This document shows positions 36,991 through 47,151 of a DNA stretch of 64,000 nucleotides, piece by piece. The position numbers were made by a program, and so were the translations under genes. How positions within the stretch are numbered: position 1 is the first letter of the stretch; each line of letters opens with the position of its first letter. Source of the stretch: Bacteroidales bacterium (GTDB lineage: Bacteria; Bacteroidota; Bacteroidia; Bacteroidales; Muribaculaceae); the NCBI GenBank assembly GCA_910575545.1, contig CAJTFH010000009.1, positions 36,803-100,802 on the forward strand, given 5' to 3'. The notes under the pieces are model-generated. The model worked only from the letters and a program-made list of their open reading frames with translations, made no database searches and had not been told where the DNA came from.

Positions 36991-38360
36991 TTTTTTCTTC
37001 TTACGTCGATAACCTCCCCGGTCATGTCGGAGACAAGGGTTTTCAGCGATGCAACGGCAACGGTGCGGGCGTCGAGCAGTGACCCTTCGGGTTCGATGCC
37101 GAAATTTTTCACACGCATCGGGGTGAGCGTGCGCTCGGGGTTGATGCAGTTGACGCGGATGCTCTTGCCACTCCACTCTTCGCTTATAGCTTGCACGAAA
37201 TTGACGATTGCGGCTTTCAGCGATGAATACAGGCTATACATGGCGCGTCCTCGGGTGTAAGAACTGGATGTGTAGAGGAGCAGTGAACCCTTCGATTTTC
37301 GCAGATATTCATATGCTTCTTTCGCCACATTGATGCAGCCAAGGTAGTTGATGCCGATTGATTCCTTGACTTCGTCGTCGGTCATAAGATTTAGCGCCTG
37401 GATGGTCAGGATTCCGGCCGTGTTGACCACGAAATCTATCTGCCCGCACTCGTTGTCTATTTTTTTGAGTGCAGATGCTATCTGTGCCGCATTCCTCACA
37501 TCCACACCGGTAGACCGGCTTATCGGATAAGCATTCATTCCGATCGTGCGGCAGATTTCTATGATTTCTTTCCCGATGCCCTGTGTCCCCCCGAACACGG
37601 CTATAGTGCGCCCTTCGAGGGTTGTTGTTTCTTCCGGAGTCAGCCCGTCATGGAAATCGGTGACGCTTTTAAGTTGAAACAGCTTGTCGAGCAGGAATAT
37701 ATCCTCTTTATATGTCAGCTTCATGTTGAACATCTCGCCGCGCACAACATGTATCGGTTCATCGGGCAGGTATTTGAGAACCACTCCGCAGTCATCGGTA
37801 GTGGTGAAAGCCGGGTCTTGCAGCGCAAGTCCATATGCCGCTTTGATGGTCGACAGCCTGAACGCCTGCGGAGTCTGGCCGTTGCGCAGTGACTGCCTTG
37901 GAGGGATTCCCACGATTTCGTTACCGGTGTTGACCTGTATGATGGTGTCTGTTGTCGGCACCGCCACGTCTACTGCGTTATAGCGTTCCAACGCATGGAT
38001 GCAGTCGGTTATGATGCGGTCATTGACAAGGGGGCGCACGGAATCGTGGAAAATCAGATTGCATTCTCCCTCTCCGGAATAAGCGCCGATTGCCGAAAGG
38101 CTTGACTCATACCGTTCTTTACCTCCCGACAGCACTTTGCGGAGTTTTGAGAAACTGTTGGCAAGGCGAATCTGTTCGATTTCGCGCATGTAGTCGGCGT
38201 GTGCAACAACGCATATTTCATCAATCTGCTTATGGGCTTGGAAAACGGCAATGGTGTGTTCGATCACCTTTTTCCCCGCTATCTTTATGAATTGTTTCGG
38301 CACCGTCTCTCCGAGACGTGTGCCGCTACCTCCTGCAAGTATGACCGCTATATTTTTCAT
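36987..38360 (-). CDS. Fused cytidylyltransferase and SDR reductase, CDP-ribitol synthase type
   Basis: 457 residues from MKNIAVILAGGSGTRLG; the open frame upstream of 38360 has no homology. N-terminal half (1-240) is an IspD/TarI-like cytidylyltransferase with GGSGTRLGETVPKQF and HDSVRPLV. C-terminal half (about 245-457) is a short-chain dehydrogenase with the VFGGTQGIGKEI Rossmann loop and catalytic Ser and YSSLK (YxxxK). This fusion is the plan of Acs1/Bcs1 of Haemophilus capsule loci, which reduce ribulose 5-phosphate to ribitol 5-phosphate and activate it with CTP. Simple homology often mislabels it IspD. The adjacent TagF-like gene supports the CDP-ribitol reading. Confidence 0.85.
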   Translation of the reverse strand: MKNIAVILAGGSGTRLGETVPKQFIKIAGKKVIEHTIAVFQAHKQIDEICVVAHADYMREIEQIRLANSFSKLRKVLSGGKERYESSLSAIGAYSGEGECNLIFHDSVRPLVNDRIITDCIHALERYNAVDVAVPTTDTIIQVNTGNEIVGIPPRQSLRNGQTPQAFRLSTIKAAYGLALQDPAFTTTDDCGVVLKYLPDEPIHVVRGEMFNMKLTYKEDIFLLDKLFQLKSVTDFHDGLTPEETTTLEGRTIAVFGGTQGIGKEIIEICRTIGMNAYPISRSTGVDVRNAAQIASALKKIDNECGQIDFVVNTAGILTIQALNLMTDDEVKESIGINYLGCINVAKEAYEYLRKSKGSLLLYTSSSYTRGRAMYSLYSSLKAAIVNFVQAISEEWSGKSIRVNCINPERTLTPMRVKNFGIEPEGSLLDARTVAVASLKTLVSDMTGEVIDVRRKK

Positions 38361-38611
38361 ATATGTAATCCTTGACCATCTCGATTGCATGAAGTCATCT
38401 TGACTGTTTCTTAAGATGCTTTTTTCTTCATGCTTTTTTAGTTTTATTGTTTTTCCTTTTTGTCTTCGTCTTCGGTCACGATGCCCGCATCGCCCCCTCA
38501 GATTCAGCCAAAAATGGCCTGAAAACACCTCAAAAAAAACTTTTGAAGAAAACAAGACGACTAATATGTGTCGGCTGTAATCTTGACAATCGCGCCGGCC
38601 GGCCTGTTTTG

Positions 38612-38619
38612 CAAAGTTA
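38612..38619 (-). promoter_or_regulatory. Promoter of the polyol-phosphate glycan operon
   Basis: CAAAGTTA is TAACTTTG on the minus strand, with TTG (38640-38642) 20 bases upstream, the expected spacing. The resulting leader of about 245 bases is long. The gap 38361-38807 holds this promoter and the thrS promoter and no gene. Confidence 0.75.
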
Positions 38620-38724
38620 ACAATATTTGTCTGCACAGGCAACCTCCGACCGATTTTCAGGGAGAATCTTTGCCAACACCTTGAAAAATCAGGCTGGTGT
38701 GGCCTGAATGCCAAAATAATTTCG

Positions 38725-38732
38725 TAACTTTG
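38725..38732 (+). promoter_or_regulatory. -7 box TAACTTTG of thrS
   Basis: TAnnTTTG match 75 bases before the chosen thrS ATG. The leader is too short for a T-box; none was seen. Confidence 0.7.
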
Positions 38733-38807
38733 CGGTGCTTTTTTAGGCAAAAAATGTTTGGTTGCCATGTTGTTGGTGGCAATTGATTGATAAACAGAAA
38801 AATAGAA

Positions 38808-40739
38808 ATGATTAACATCACTTTCCCCGATGGTTCTGTAAAGCAGTTTGAAGCCGGTGTGACGCCGCTTGAGATTGCCCAGAGCCTTTCGTCGCAGCTT
38901 GCCCGCGACGTGCTTGCCGCTTCGGTCAACGACCAGGAGTGGGATTTGACCCGTCCTATCGACGGAGACGCTACCATCAAACTCTTCAAATGGGAAGACC
39001 ATGAAGGCAAACATGCGTTCTGGCACAGTTCCGCCCACCTTTTGGCTGAAGCTCTCCAGGAGCTCTTCCCCGGAGTGAAGTTCGGCATCGGCCCTGCCAT
39101 TGAAAACGGTTTCTACTACGACATCGACCCTAACGGTCACTCGATAACATCTGCCGATTTCCCCGCGATTGAAGCCAAAATGCTCGAACTCGCCAAGCGC
39201 AACGAGCAGATTGTGCGTGCCGATATATCCAAGGCTGATGCGCTCAAGGCTTTCGGCGACAGAGGGGAGACTTATAAATGCGAGCTTATCTCAGAGCTTG
39301 AAGACGGGCATATAACCACTTACACCCAAGGCGCGTTCACCGACCTTTGCCGCGGGCCGCATCTCCCTTCCACAGGAGTGATAAAGGCCGCCAAAGTCAT
39401 GACACTGGCCGGGGCCTACTGGCGTGGTGATGAGAAACGTAACCAGCTTGTGCGTGTCTATGGCATCACTTTCCCTAAGAAAAAGATGCTCGACGAATAC
39501 CTCGCCATGCTTGAAGAAGCCAAGAAACGCGACCACCGGAAACTCGGCAAGGAGATGGAGCTGTTCGCATTCTCGCAGAATGTAGGTGCAGGTCTGCCTC
39601 TGTGGCTTCCTAAAGGTGCCGCATTGCGCGACCGCCTTGAGCAATTCCTCCGCAAAATACAGAAAAAATATGGCTACCAGCAGGTGATCACCCCGCATAT
39701 CGGTAACAAGATGCTCTATGTCACCTCTGGCCACTATGCGAAATACGGAAAAGATTCATTCCAGCCCATCCATACCCCGCAGGAAGGTGAAGAGTATATG
39801 CTCAAACCGATGAACTGCCCCCACCACTGCGAGATTTTCAAGGCCTTCCCCCGTTCATATCGCGAACTGCCTTTGCGTCTGGCCGAGTTCGGCACCGTTT
39901 ACCGTTATGAGCAGACCGGTGAGCTCCACGGCCTTACCCGCGTGCGCGGATTCACCCAGGATGACGCCCATATTTTCTGCGCGCCCAACCAGATTAAAGA
40001 TGAGTTCCTGAAAGTTATGGATATCATTTTCTATATTTTCAAGGCACTTGACTTCAATAACTTCGAGGCACAGATTTCCCTTCGCGACCCCAAGAACAAA
40101 CAGAAATATATCGGTAGCGATGAAAACTGGCATCTGGCCGAAACAGCCATTATCGAGGCGTGTGAGGAGAAAGGGCTCAACGCCCGCAAGGAATTGGGCG
40201 AGGCCGCTTTCTACGGCCCCAAGCTCGACTTCATGGTGAAAGACGCCATAGGCCGTCGCTGGCAGCTCGGGACAATCCAGGTCGACTACAACCTCCCCGA
40301 GCGTTTCCAGCTGGAATATACCGGTGCCGACAACCAGAAACACCGTCCGGTGATGATTCACCGTGCGCCTTTCGGTTCGTTGGAGCGTTTCGTGGCAGTG
40401 CTTCTGGAGCATACCGCCGGAAAATTCCCCCTTTGGCTCGCTCCCGACCAGGCAATCATTCTCCCTATTTCAGAGAAATTCAACGATTACGCCTACGAGG
40501 TCGCCAAGCAGCTGACTGCCGCCGACGTGCGTGTCACCGTTGATGACCGCAACGAAAAAATCGGCCGCAAAATCCGTGATAATGAGCTGCGCCGCATACC
40601 GTATATGCTGATTGTTGGTGAAAAAGAAGCCGAAAACGGTGAAGTTTCAGTAAGAAAACAGGGCGAAGGTGATAAAGGTACGATGAAAATTGCTACCTTT
40701 GCCGACGAAATTGCCAGGAAGGTCGAAGCCCTCCAGTGA
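38808..40739 (+). CDS. thrS: Threonine-tRNA ligase
   Basis: 643 residues from [17 protein letters not shown]; a TTG at 38787 is in frame but less likely. TGS domain at 1-62, editing domain with [11 protein letters not shown] and the HxxxH/Cys set, class II catalytic core with motif 2 ([26 protein letters not shown] region) and motif 3 ([18 protein letters not shown]), and a C-terminal anticodon-binding domain. First gene of the thrS-infC-rpmI-rplT cluster, a widely conserved order. Confidence 0.98.
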   Translation: MINITFPDGSVKQFEAGVTPLEIAQSLSSQLARDVLAASVNDQEWDLTRPIDGDATIKLFKWEDHEGKHAFWHSSAHLLAEALQELFPGVKFGIGPAIENGFYYDIDPNGHSITSADFPAIEAKMLELAKRNEQIVRADISKADALKAFGDRGETYKCELISELEDGHITTYTQGAFTDLCRGPHLPSTGVIKAAKVMTLAGAYWRGDEKRNQLVRVYGITFPKKKMLDEYLAMLEEAKKRDHRKLGKEMELFAFSQNVGAGLPLWLPKGAALRDRLEQFLRKIQKKYGYQQVITPHIGNKMLYVTSGHYAKYGKDSFQPIHTPQEGEEYMLKPMNCPHHCEIFKAFPRSYRELPLRLAEFGTVYRYEQTGELHGLTRVRGFTQDDAHIFCAPNQIKDEFLKVMDIIFYIFKALDFNNFEAQISLRDPKNKQKYIGSDENWHLAETAIIEACEEKGLNARKELGEAAFYGPKLDFMVKDAIGRRWQLGTIQVDYNLPERFQLEYTGADNQKHRPVMIHRAPFGSLERFVAVLLEHTAGKFPLWLAPDQAIILPISEKFNDYAYEVAKQLTAADVRVTVDDRNEKIGRKIRDNELRRIPYMLIVGEKEAENGEVSVRKQGEGDKGTMKIATFADEIARKVEALQ

Positions 40740-40796
40740 TTTCATCCCCGAAATGCCGTCAGGCAAGACAATTCAGACTACATCTAACCCCACTGA

Positions 40797-41558
40797 ATGG
40801 ATAAAAAACCGCAACATTCGGGCGCATCGCGCCCATCCTACAATGGAACTCCGCGCCCACAGGGTAGCGGTGCTCCCCGTCCCCAAGGCGCATCAGGTTC
40901 TCGGCCCGCAGGTGGCGGCCCGCGTCCGGGCGGATTTTCCGGGCCTCGTCCCGGTGGCCCGCGCCCCGGAGGTTTTTCAGGCCCGCGTCCGTCGGGACCA
41001 CGTCCCGCCGGCCCTCGCCCCTTGCAAGGCCCCCGTATGCCGCGCAAGGAAGAGCCGTATGCAATCAATGAAAGAATCCGTGCCCGCGAAGTGCGCCTGG
41101 TCGGCGACAACGTTGAAAACGGAATCTATCCTATTCAGCAGGCTTTGAAGATGGCCGACGAGATGGAGCTCGACCTAATCGAGATTTCCCCCACCGCGCA
41201 GCCGCCGGTGTGCAAAATCCTCGATTACTCGAAATTCCTCTACCAGCAGAAAAAACGCCTCAAAGAGCAAAAAGCCAAAGCTACAAAAGTCGTGGTGAAA
41301 GAAATCCGTTTCGGCCCGCAGACCGATGACCACGATTACAACTTTAAGCTCAAACACGCCCAGAGCTTTCTTCAGGAAGGTTCGAAAGTGAAGGCCTATG
41401 TGTTCTTCAAAGGCCGTTCAATCCTTTTCAAAGAGCAGGGCGAAGTGTTGCTGCTCCGTTTTGCCAACGATCTCGAAGAACTCGGGAAAGTTGAGCAGAT
41501 GCCTGTTCTCGAAGGGAAGCGCATGATTATAATGATTTCGCCTAAAAAGAAGGTGTAA
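40797..41558 (+). CDS. infC: Translation initiation factor IF-3 with PRPGG-rich N-terminal extension
   Basis: 253 residues. The IF-3 core begins near residue 84 ([20 protein letters not shown]) and is complete ([19 protein letters not shown] linker; [19 protein letters not shown]-domain). Ahead of it is a low-complexity tract of about 80 residues made of [19 protein letters not shown] repeats, rich in Pro, Arg and Gly and encoded by very GC-rich DNA. Typical IF-3 is about 170-205 residues, so this disordered, RNA-binding-like tail is unusual. ATG at 40797 is in frame and is the only start that includes it; a start near the core (ATG at 41037, [10 protein letters not shown]) remains possible. 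Confidence 0.93.
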   Translation: MDKKPQHSGASRPSYNGTPRPQGSGAPRPQGASGSRPAGGGPRPGGFSGPRPGGPRPGGFSGPRPSGPRPAGPRPLQGPRMPRKEEPYAINERIRAREVRLVGDNVENGIYPIQQALKMADEMELDLIEISPTAQPPVCKILDYSKFLYQQKKRLKEQKAKATKVVVKEIRFGPQTDDHDYNFKLKHAQSFLQEGSKVKAYVFFKGRSILFKEQGEVLLLRFANDLEELGKVEQMPVLEGKRMIIMISPKKKV

Positions 41559-41603
41559 TCCACGTGCGCCTGTGCCGGGCTGCTTCGATTAATTGACACA
41601 TGG

Positions 41604-41639
41604 AATTATCTGCCGCCCCCTATGGCTGCGGCAATAATT
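41604..41639 (+). promoter_or_regulatory. Hairpin ahead of rpmI, possible ribosomal-protein control site
   Basis: Two stacked stems, AATTAT/ATAATT and TGCCGC/GCGGCA, separated by one unpaired base, lie 31 bases before rpmI. In other bacteria L20 represses this operon through a leader structure; a similar role is possible but not shown. Confidence 0.4.
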
Positions 41640-41670
41640 ATAAAACGTTTAATTTTATAAGTTTAAAAAA

Positions 41671-41868
41671 ATGCCAAAGATTAAGACCAACTCCGCTGCC
41701 AAAAAAAGGTTCACCCTCACCGGCTCCGGAAAAATCAAGAGAAAGCACGCTTTCAAAAGCCACATCTTGACCAAGAAAACCAAAAAGCAGAAAAGGAACC
41801 TCACCCACTTCGGGCTTGTTGACCGCGTGGATGCGGGTAACGTCAAGACCCTCCTCGGTCTGCGCTAA
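41671..41868 (+). CDS. rpmI: Large ribosomal subunit protein bL35
   Basis: 65 residues, very basic: [20 protein letters not shown], then [20 protein letters not shown]. Fits L35 in length and sequence. Between infC and rplT as usual. The 137-base gap to rplT is longer than is common and has no gene. Confidence 0.97.
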   Translation: MPKIKTNSAAKKRFTLTGSGKIKRKHAFKSHILTKKTKKQKRNLTHFGLVDRVDAGNVKTLLGLR

Positions 41869-42005
41869 CTCTCAGCAATTTAGTTTTCGCAAAAAACATT
41901 ACAGTTCAAAATCATCATTAACCGAATGTGAAGCATCAAGTGCGTAGCGCATCAAACCGGAGGCAATAGCCACGCTCGCCGCTCACAATCAAAAAACGAA
42001 CAAAA

Positions 42006-42356
42006 ATGCCAAGATCAGTAAATCATGTAGCTTCAAGAGCTCGCAGAAAGAAAATCCTCAAACTCACCCGTGGTTATTTCGGCTGCCGCCGCAACGTGTG
42101 GACTGTAGCAAAAAACACTTGGGAAAAAGGTCTTACCTATGCCTACCGCGACCGTAAGAACAAAAAGCGCAATTTCCGCGCACTGTGGATTCAGCGTATC
42201 AACGCTGCCGCCCGTACCGAGGATTTGTCCTACTCTAAGCTCATGGGTCTCATCCATAAAGCCGGCATAGAAATCAACCGCAAAGTTCTTGCCGACCTCG
42301 CTCTCAACAATCCCGCCGCATTCAAGGCAATTGTTGACAAAGTGAAAAACGCCTGA
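42006..42356 (+). CDS. rplT: Large ribosomal subunit protein bL20
   Basis: 116 residues: [34 protein letters not shown] and [20 protein letters not shown] are hallmark L20 segments. Assembly protein of the 50S subunit and probable autoregulator of its operon. A copy of the dispersed element with a terminator hairpin follows 28 bases after the stop and probably ends the operon. Confidence 0.98.
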   Translation: MPRSVNHVASRARRKKILKLTRGYFGCRRNVWTVAKNTWEKGLTYAYRDRKNKKRNFRALWIQRINAAARTEDLSYSKLMGLIHKAGIEINRKVLADLALNNPAAFKAIVDKVKNA

Positions 42357-42384
42357 TAATAATTATCAGCCGGTAAAAGCATCA

Positions 42385-42555
42385 AGGCGTTGTGTCGAAA
42401 TTCGACCAACGCCTTTTTGGCATCCGGATGGAGAGGGTGCTGTCAGAATGGTTCAGATGGTAGGAGCCTGAGGGTGAGGGTGAAGGGAGTTGACTAAGGT
42501 CAATGACCGAACCCGAAGCCCTCGGGCGACGACCCAGATGAGCCATTATGACACA
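42385..42555 (+). repeat. Dispersed 171-bp element, copy C
   Basis: Same orientation as copy A. Hairpin arms AGGCGTTG (42385-42392) and CAACGCCT (42407-42414) are perfect here, followed by five T; the 135-bp core at 42421-42555 is identical to the other copies. The hairpin is the only terminator visible after rplT. Confidence 0.85.
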
Positions 42556-42881
42556 CCCTCTTGCTCTGTGTATAGACTTGCCGGCGCATTGTTAAATCGG
42601 ATTATTCCGCAAATGTCATTATGACGGTATGATCACGACCTGTTGCTATCGTAGATAAGGCGGCACCGTGTGGCTTTGCGAAATACCTGGAAATGCGTAT
42701 GAGCCGCATATGACCACTAACAGGCAAAAAGTGTGGCTGATATAACAAAAATTTCATTTTTTTTTAGCACCTTTGCATAATGAAAACGGCTGAGCGGAAG
42801 CGCTACGACGCTGTCGGCCGGGCTAAATTCAATCATGGCATCTGGCTTTCGAGCCATAATGGCCTATAAACGAGATAGCTA
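42556..42881 (+). promoter_or_regulatory. lpxD upstream region with weak -7 box and 29-codon ORF
   Basis: CACCTTTG at 42768-42775 matches the -7 box except for the first base. At 42780 an ATG opens a 29-codon ORF ending at 42869, twelve bases before lpxD, and covers a TGGCT-TTCG-AGCCA hairpin (UUCG loop). It could be a leader peptide, but coding evidence is weak. No other feature is seen in this gap. Confidence 0.3.
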
Positions 42882-43901
42882 ATGCAATTTTCAGCTTCAC
42901 AGATAGCTGCCATGACAGGCGGAACCGTGGAGGGTGATGGCGATGTGCTAATATCATCCTTCGCAAAAATAGAAGAAGGGCATCCGGGTGCCATATCTTT
43001 TTTGGCAAATCCGAAATATGCCCATTATATCTACGGCACGAAATCGTCGGCAGTGCTCGTCAGTAAGACATTTGTGCCAGAGCACGCATTGCCGTGTACT
43101 ATAATAAGGGTTGATGACCCATATGCAACAGTAGCTTCTTTGCTTGCGATGGTTGAGAGCATGATGAAGCCTGTGCGTTGCGGCATAGAGCAGCCTTGTT
43201 TCATCGCTGAAGGGGTCGAGATTCCTTCCGATGCCTATGTCGGCGCTTTCGCTTATATTGCAAAAGGCGCTAAAATTTTCCCCGGGGCGCAGATTTATCC
43301 CCAGGCGTACGTAGGCGAAAATGTCGAGATCGGTGAGAATGCAGTGGTATATGCAGGAGCGAAAATCTATCACCATTGTGTGATAGGGCGCAGGTGTGTC
43401 ATACATGCCGGCGCTGTCATAGGTGCCGACGGCTTCGGTTTTGCTCCTGTCGACGGTCACTATAATAAGATTCCCCAGATTGGCAACGTGGTTCTTGAAG
43501 ACGATGTGGAGATTGGGGCTAATACAACTGTCGACCGTGCAACTATGGGCAGTACCCGCATCTGTAAAGGCTCAAAGCTCGATAACCTGATACAGATAGC
43601 CCATAACTGTGTTGTAGGGGAGAACACTGTGATGGCGGCACAAAGCGGAATTGCCGGATCCACGAAAATCGGAAGCCAGTGCATGATAGGGGGGCAGGTC
43701 GGTTTTGCCGGACATATCGAAGTTGGCGACAATGTGCAGATTGGCGCCCAGTCAGGCATCCCCTCGAGCGTCAAGGCCGGAAGCCGGCTGATGGGGACAC
43801 CCGCAGTCGACGCGGCGAAATTCGCCCGCCAGTTCGTGCTTCTGAAAAACCTGCCGACACTTGCCAGTAGGCTTAAATCGCTCGAAGACAAAATAAAATA
43901 A
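42882..43901 (+). CDS. lpxD: UDP-3-O-acylglucosamine N-acyltransferase
   Basis: Adds the second hydroxyacyl chain in lipid A synthesis. 339 residues. N-terminal uridine-binding domain with [20 protein letters not shown], then a long left-handed beta-helix of hexapeptide repeats; the catalytic-His region is [19 protein letters not shown], followed by the C-terminal helices. First of a lipid A cluster lpxD, lpxC-fabZ, lpxA, followed by a GT2. Confidence 0.97.
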   Translation: MQFSASQIAAMTGGTVEGDGDVLISSFAKIEEGHPGAISFLANPKYAHYIYGTKSSAVLVSKTFVPEHALPCTIIRVDDPYATVASLLAMVESMMKPVRCGIEQPCFIAEGVEIPSDAYVGAFAYIAKGAKIFPGAQIYPQAYVGENVEIGENAVVYAGAKIYHHCVIGRRCVIHAGAVIGADGFGFAPVDGHYNKIPQIGNVVLEDDVEIGANTTVDRATMGSTRICKGSKLDNLIQIAHNCVVGENTVMAAQSGIAGSTKIGSQCMIGGQVGFAGHIEVGDNVQIGAQSGIPSSVKAGSRLMGTPAVDAAKFARQFVLLKNLPTLASRLKSLEDKIK

Positions 43902-43949
43902 GTTATTGTCGCGTTTAGAATTAGTAAACCAGAAGATATTGCATTTCAA

Positions 43950-45332
43950 ATGAAGCAGCAAACTCTCAACGGTGAATTCACCTTAAAAGGAAAAGGATTG
44001 CATACAGGGCTTGAAATTGAGGCTACATTCCTCCCTGCCCCTGAGAATCACGGATATAAATTCCAACGGATAGATCTTCCCGACCAGCCGGTGGTTGATG
44101 CCCTGGCTGAATATGTCGTAGAAACCGAGCGTGGCACAGTGCTCGCGAAAGGCGATGTGCGTGTTTCCACTGTAGAACATGCCCTGGCAGCCCTCTATGC
44201 CGCCGGTGTCGACAACTGTCTGATTAAAGTGAATGCCCCTGAACTCCCTATTCTCGACGGAAGTGCCATTGCTTTCTCAGAGGCGATTGACAGCGTTGGA
44301 TTAGTGGAGCAGAGCACCGATAAGAACTTCTATGTGGTAAAACGCAAAATCGAGGTTCGTGATGAAAAAACGGGCGCACATCTCACGGTGCTTCCCGATT
44401 CAGACTTCTCTATCGACGTTATGGTGTCGTATGATTCTCCGGTTCTCACCAACCAGTATGCCCGTCTGGAAAATGTGGCATCGTTCCGTAGCGACATCGC
44501 TGCCAGCCGCACATTCGTGTTTGTCCGCGAAGTTGAACCGCTGCTTCATGCAAACCTGATTAAGGGAGGCGACCTCGACAACGCCATCGTTATATACGAT
44601 AAGAAACTCCCGCAAGAAAAGCTCGACCATATTGCCGACCTGATGGGAGCCCCCCATAAGGATGCCGGTGAACTCGGTTATCTCAACAACCGGCCGCTGG
44701 AATTTGAAAACGAACCTGCGCGCCATAAACTGCTCGATGTCATGGGCGATGTGGCCTTGATAGGCCGTCCGCTCAAAGGCCGTATTATCGCATGTCGTCC
44801 GGGGCATAAGATTAATACCACATTTGCAAAACAGATTCGCAAAGAGATACAGCGTCAGGAGCTGCAGTCACCCCTGTATAATCCTTCGGTGGCGCCTCTG
44901 ATGGATATTAACCAGATTCGCGAACACCTGCCTCACCGCTATCCTATGCTTCTCGTCGACAAGATTATCGACAAGGGTGAGAGCTATATCGTAGGTGTGA
45001 AGAATGTCACTGTCAACGAACCTTTCTTCCAGGGGCATTTCCCCCAGGAACCTGTCATGCCCGGTGTGCTTCTTGTTGAAGCGATGGCACAGACCGGTGG
45101 TCTTCTGGTGCTCGGCACAGTCGAAGCCCCCGAGCGCTATTCCACATATTTCATGAAAATCGACAATGTGAAGTTCCGCCAGAAAGTGGTTCCGGGCGAC
45201 ACACTGCTTTTCCATGTATCTTTCCTGACCCCCCTGCGTCGTGGATGTGCCTTGATGAGAGGTGTCGCTTTCGTTGGCGACAATGTGGCTTGCGAATGCG
45301 AGTTCATGGCGCAAATCGTTAAAAACAAGTAA
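43950..45332 (+). CDS. lpxC-fabZ: Fused LpxC deacetylase and FabZ dehydratase
   Basis: 460 residues. N-terminal part (1-305) is LpxC, the zinc deacetylase that commits to lipid [29 protein letters not shown] with zinc histidine, and [14 protein letters not shown] with HKxxD. C-terminal part (about 315-460) is FabZ hot-dog dehydratase with [15 protein letters not shown] and the catalytic [15 protein letters not shown]. Fusion of the two is typical of Bacteroidetes and couples lipid A and fatty acid synthesis at the shared hydroxyacyl-ACP pool. Confidence 0.97.
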   Translation: MKQQTLNGEFTLKGKGLHTGLEIEATFLPAPENHGYKFQRIDLPDQPVVDALAEYVVETERGTVLAKGDVRVSTVEHALAALYAAGVDNCLIKVNAPELPILDGSAIAFSEAIDSVGLVEQSTDKNFYVVKRKIEVRDEKTGAHLTVLPDSDFSIDVMVSYDSPVLTNQYARLENVASFRSDIAASRTFVFVREVEPLLHANLIKGGDLDNAIVIYDKKLPQEKLDHIADLMGAPHKDAGELGYLNNRPLEFENEPARHKLLDVMGDVALIGRPLKGRIIACRPGHKINTTFAKQIRKEIQRQELQSPLYNPSVAPLMDINQIREHLPHRYPMLLVDKIIDKGESYIVGVKNVTVNEPFFQGHFPQEPVMPGVLLVEAMAQTGGLLVLGTVEAPERYSTYFMKIDNVKFRQKVVPGDTLLFHVSFLTPLRRGCALMRGVAFVGDNVACECEFMAQIVKNK

Positions 45333-45334
45333 GA

Positions 45335-46111
45335 ATGAAACAACCGTTTGCATATATCCATCCGGCTGCGAAGATACATCCCAGCGTTGTCATTGAGCCG
45401 TTTGTGACAATCGACCAGAACGTAGAGATCGGCGAAGGCACACATATCGGCAGCAATGTCACAATCATGGAAGGCGCCCGTATCGGGAAAAACTGTAATA
45501 TTTTCCCGGGTGCGGTTATTTCCGGCATCCCTCAGGATTTGAAATTCAAAGGAGAAGACACGGTGGCCATTATCGGCGACAACACAACCATCCGTGAATG
45601 TGTGACCGTCAACCGCGGCACTGCCTCAAAAGGTTCAACACGCGTAGGAAACAATTGCCTGATAATGGCATACTCCCACGTTGCCCACGACTGTGTTGTC
45701 GGCAACAACGTGATTATTTCCAATTCCACACAGATTGCCGGTGAGGTTCAGGTCGACGACTTCGCCGTTATCGGCGGCGGTTCGCTCATACATCAGTTCT
45801 GTCATCTCGGCGCCCATGTCATGATTCAGGGCGGATCTCGAATCAACAAAGACATCCCACCTTATGTCAAGGCCGGCCGCGACCCGATTGCCTATACCGG
45901 TGTCAATTCAATCGGTCTGCGCCGGCGCAACTTCACCAACGACCAGATTCGCGAAATCCAGGAAATCTACCGCTATCTCTACCTGTCGCGTCTTAATGTG
46001 TCTGATGCCGTCGACCGCATAGAGGCGGAAATCGCCGCCACAACAGAGCGCGATGAAATTATCGAGTTCATACGCAACTCAAAACGTGGCATAGTGCGTG
46101 GATATGTCTAA
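45335..46111 (+). CDS. lpxA: UDP-GlcNAc O-acyltransferase
   Basis: First acylation in lipid A synthesis. 258 residues, beta-helix of hexapeptides (IHPSVVIEPFVTIDQNVEIG), catalytic-His region MAYSHVAHDCVVGNNV and C-terminal helical domain (FTNDQIREIQEIYRYLY). Two bases separate it from lpxC-fabZ, and its last 8 bases overlap the next gene, so translation is likely coupled. Confidence 0.97.
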   Translation: MKQPFAYIHPAAKIHPSVVIEPFVTIDQNVEIGEGTHIGSNVTIMEGARIGKNCNIFPGAVISGIPQDLKFKGEDTVAIIGDNTTIRECVTVNRGTASKGSTRVGNNCLIMAYSHVAHDCVVGNNVIISNSTQIAGEVQVDDFAVIGGGSLIHQFCHLGAHVMIQGGSRINKDIPPYVKAGRDPIAYTGVNSIGLRRRNFTNDQIREIQEIYRYLYLSRLNVSDAVDRIEAEIAATTERDEIIEFIRNSKRGIVRGYV

Positions 46112-47069
46112 TCCGGCCGTATCAGTCATAATACCTGCTTATAATGCGCAAGAATATCTTCGGGAATGCCTCGAAAGTGTTCTTGCGCAGTCTTTTCCCG
46201 ACTTTGAAGCCATAGTGGTCAACGACGGCTCTGCCGATAACACCCGTGCGATTGCCGAGGAGTTTGCCGCAACAGATTCAAGGATAAAAGTCCTGTCGAC
46301 AGGGAACCAAGGGCTTTCGTGCGCGCGCAACAATGGTGTTGACGTGGCTGTAGGGGAGTGGGTGACATTTCTCGACAGCGATGACCGGCTATATACATGG
46401 TCTTTGGAATCATTATTTCACGGAGCGTCAGCGTCGGGATGCGACATAGTTAAAGGCCGCTGGTCGAGGCTGCCCGACCCGATGATTGAGATGCCGTTTC
46501 TGAATGACAACGTGTCGGTTCTGTCCTCTGTCACCGCTATCGAGTCTATATTATATCAGACATTCAGCCAACCCTCAGCTTGTGCTACCCTATATCGTCG
46601 TCGTTTGCTTGATAATGTCCGTTTCACGCCGGGGATATGGTATGAAGACCTTGATTTTTTCTATCATGTGTTTCTGCAGACCGGTTCCGTCGCATTTATT
46701 GATCAGCTGGTTTATTTCTATCGCGATAACCCTGCAAGTTTCCTCAACCGATTTTCTCCCGGACGGCTCGATGTGCTGAAAGTGACAGAGGCTATAGAAA
46801 ATTTTATGCGGAATAACCGTCCTGACTTATTGCCTGCGGCGCGCGACAGGCGTCTGAGTGCCAATTTTAATCTGTTCGCTCTGTTGATGCTGGAAACGGG
46901 CCAGGAAGATTACATCGCCGAAAAGAATCAATGTTGGCATATTATCCGGTCTTATCGTAGCGAATGCCTGTTCAACCCGAAAACCCGTCTGAAAAACAAA
47001 CTCGGCTCATTGCTTTCGTATCTCGGCCGTCGCCCGTTGCTGTATGTCGCCCGTTTCATATACCGTTGA
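46104..47069 (+). CDS. Glycosyltransferase family 2
   Basis: 321 residues from MSNPAVSVIIPAYN. GT-A motifs: VVNDGSADNTR, NQGLSCARNNGVD and FLDSDDRLYTW. The start overlaps lpxA by 8 bases; a GTG two codons earlier is also possible. Position in the lipid A operon suggests a lipopolysaccharide core or O-antigen sugar transfer, but the substrate is unknown. Confidence 0.87.
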   Translation: MSNPAVSVIIPAYNAQEYLRECLESVLAQSFPDFEAIVVNDGSADNTRAIAEEFAATDSRIKVLSTGNQGLSCARNNGVDVAVGEWVTFLDSDDRLYTWSLESLFHGASASGCDIVKGRWSRLPDPMIEMPFLNDNVSVLSSVTAIESILYQTFSQPSACATLYRRRLLDNVRFTPGIWYEDLDFFYHVFLQTGSVAFIDQLVYFYRDNPASFLNRFSPGRLDVLKVTEAIENFMRNNRPDLLPAARDRRLSANFNLFALLMLETGQEDYIAEKNQCWHIIRSYRSECLFNPKTRLKNKLGSLLSYLGRRPLLYVARFIYR

Positions 47070-47151
47070 TTTCATATGCCGTTGATTTTGTAGTGATGCA
47101 CCCCGGTGCATCCGACTTATTAACTGGGAGATAAAAACGTTTTACAGATAT

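Noticed and set aside
36987..38360. Reading the fused enzyme as IspD (isoprenoid synthesis)
   Set aside because: The C-terminal SDR domain with YxxxK and the coupled TagF-like gene fit CDP-ribitol synthesis better. IspD is only a homologue of the N-terminal domain.
38361..38807. T-box or leader gene ahead of thrS
   Set aside because: No specifier stem or T-box sequence; promoter lies only 75 bases before the start.
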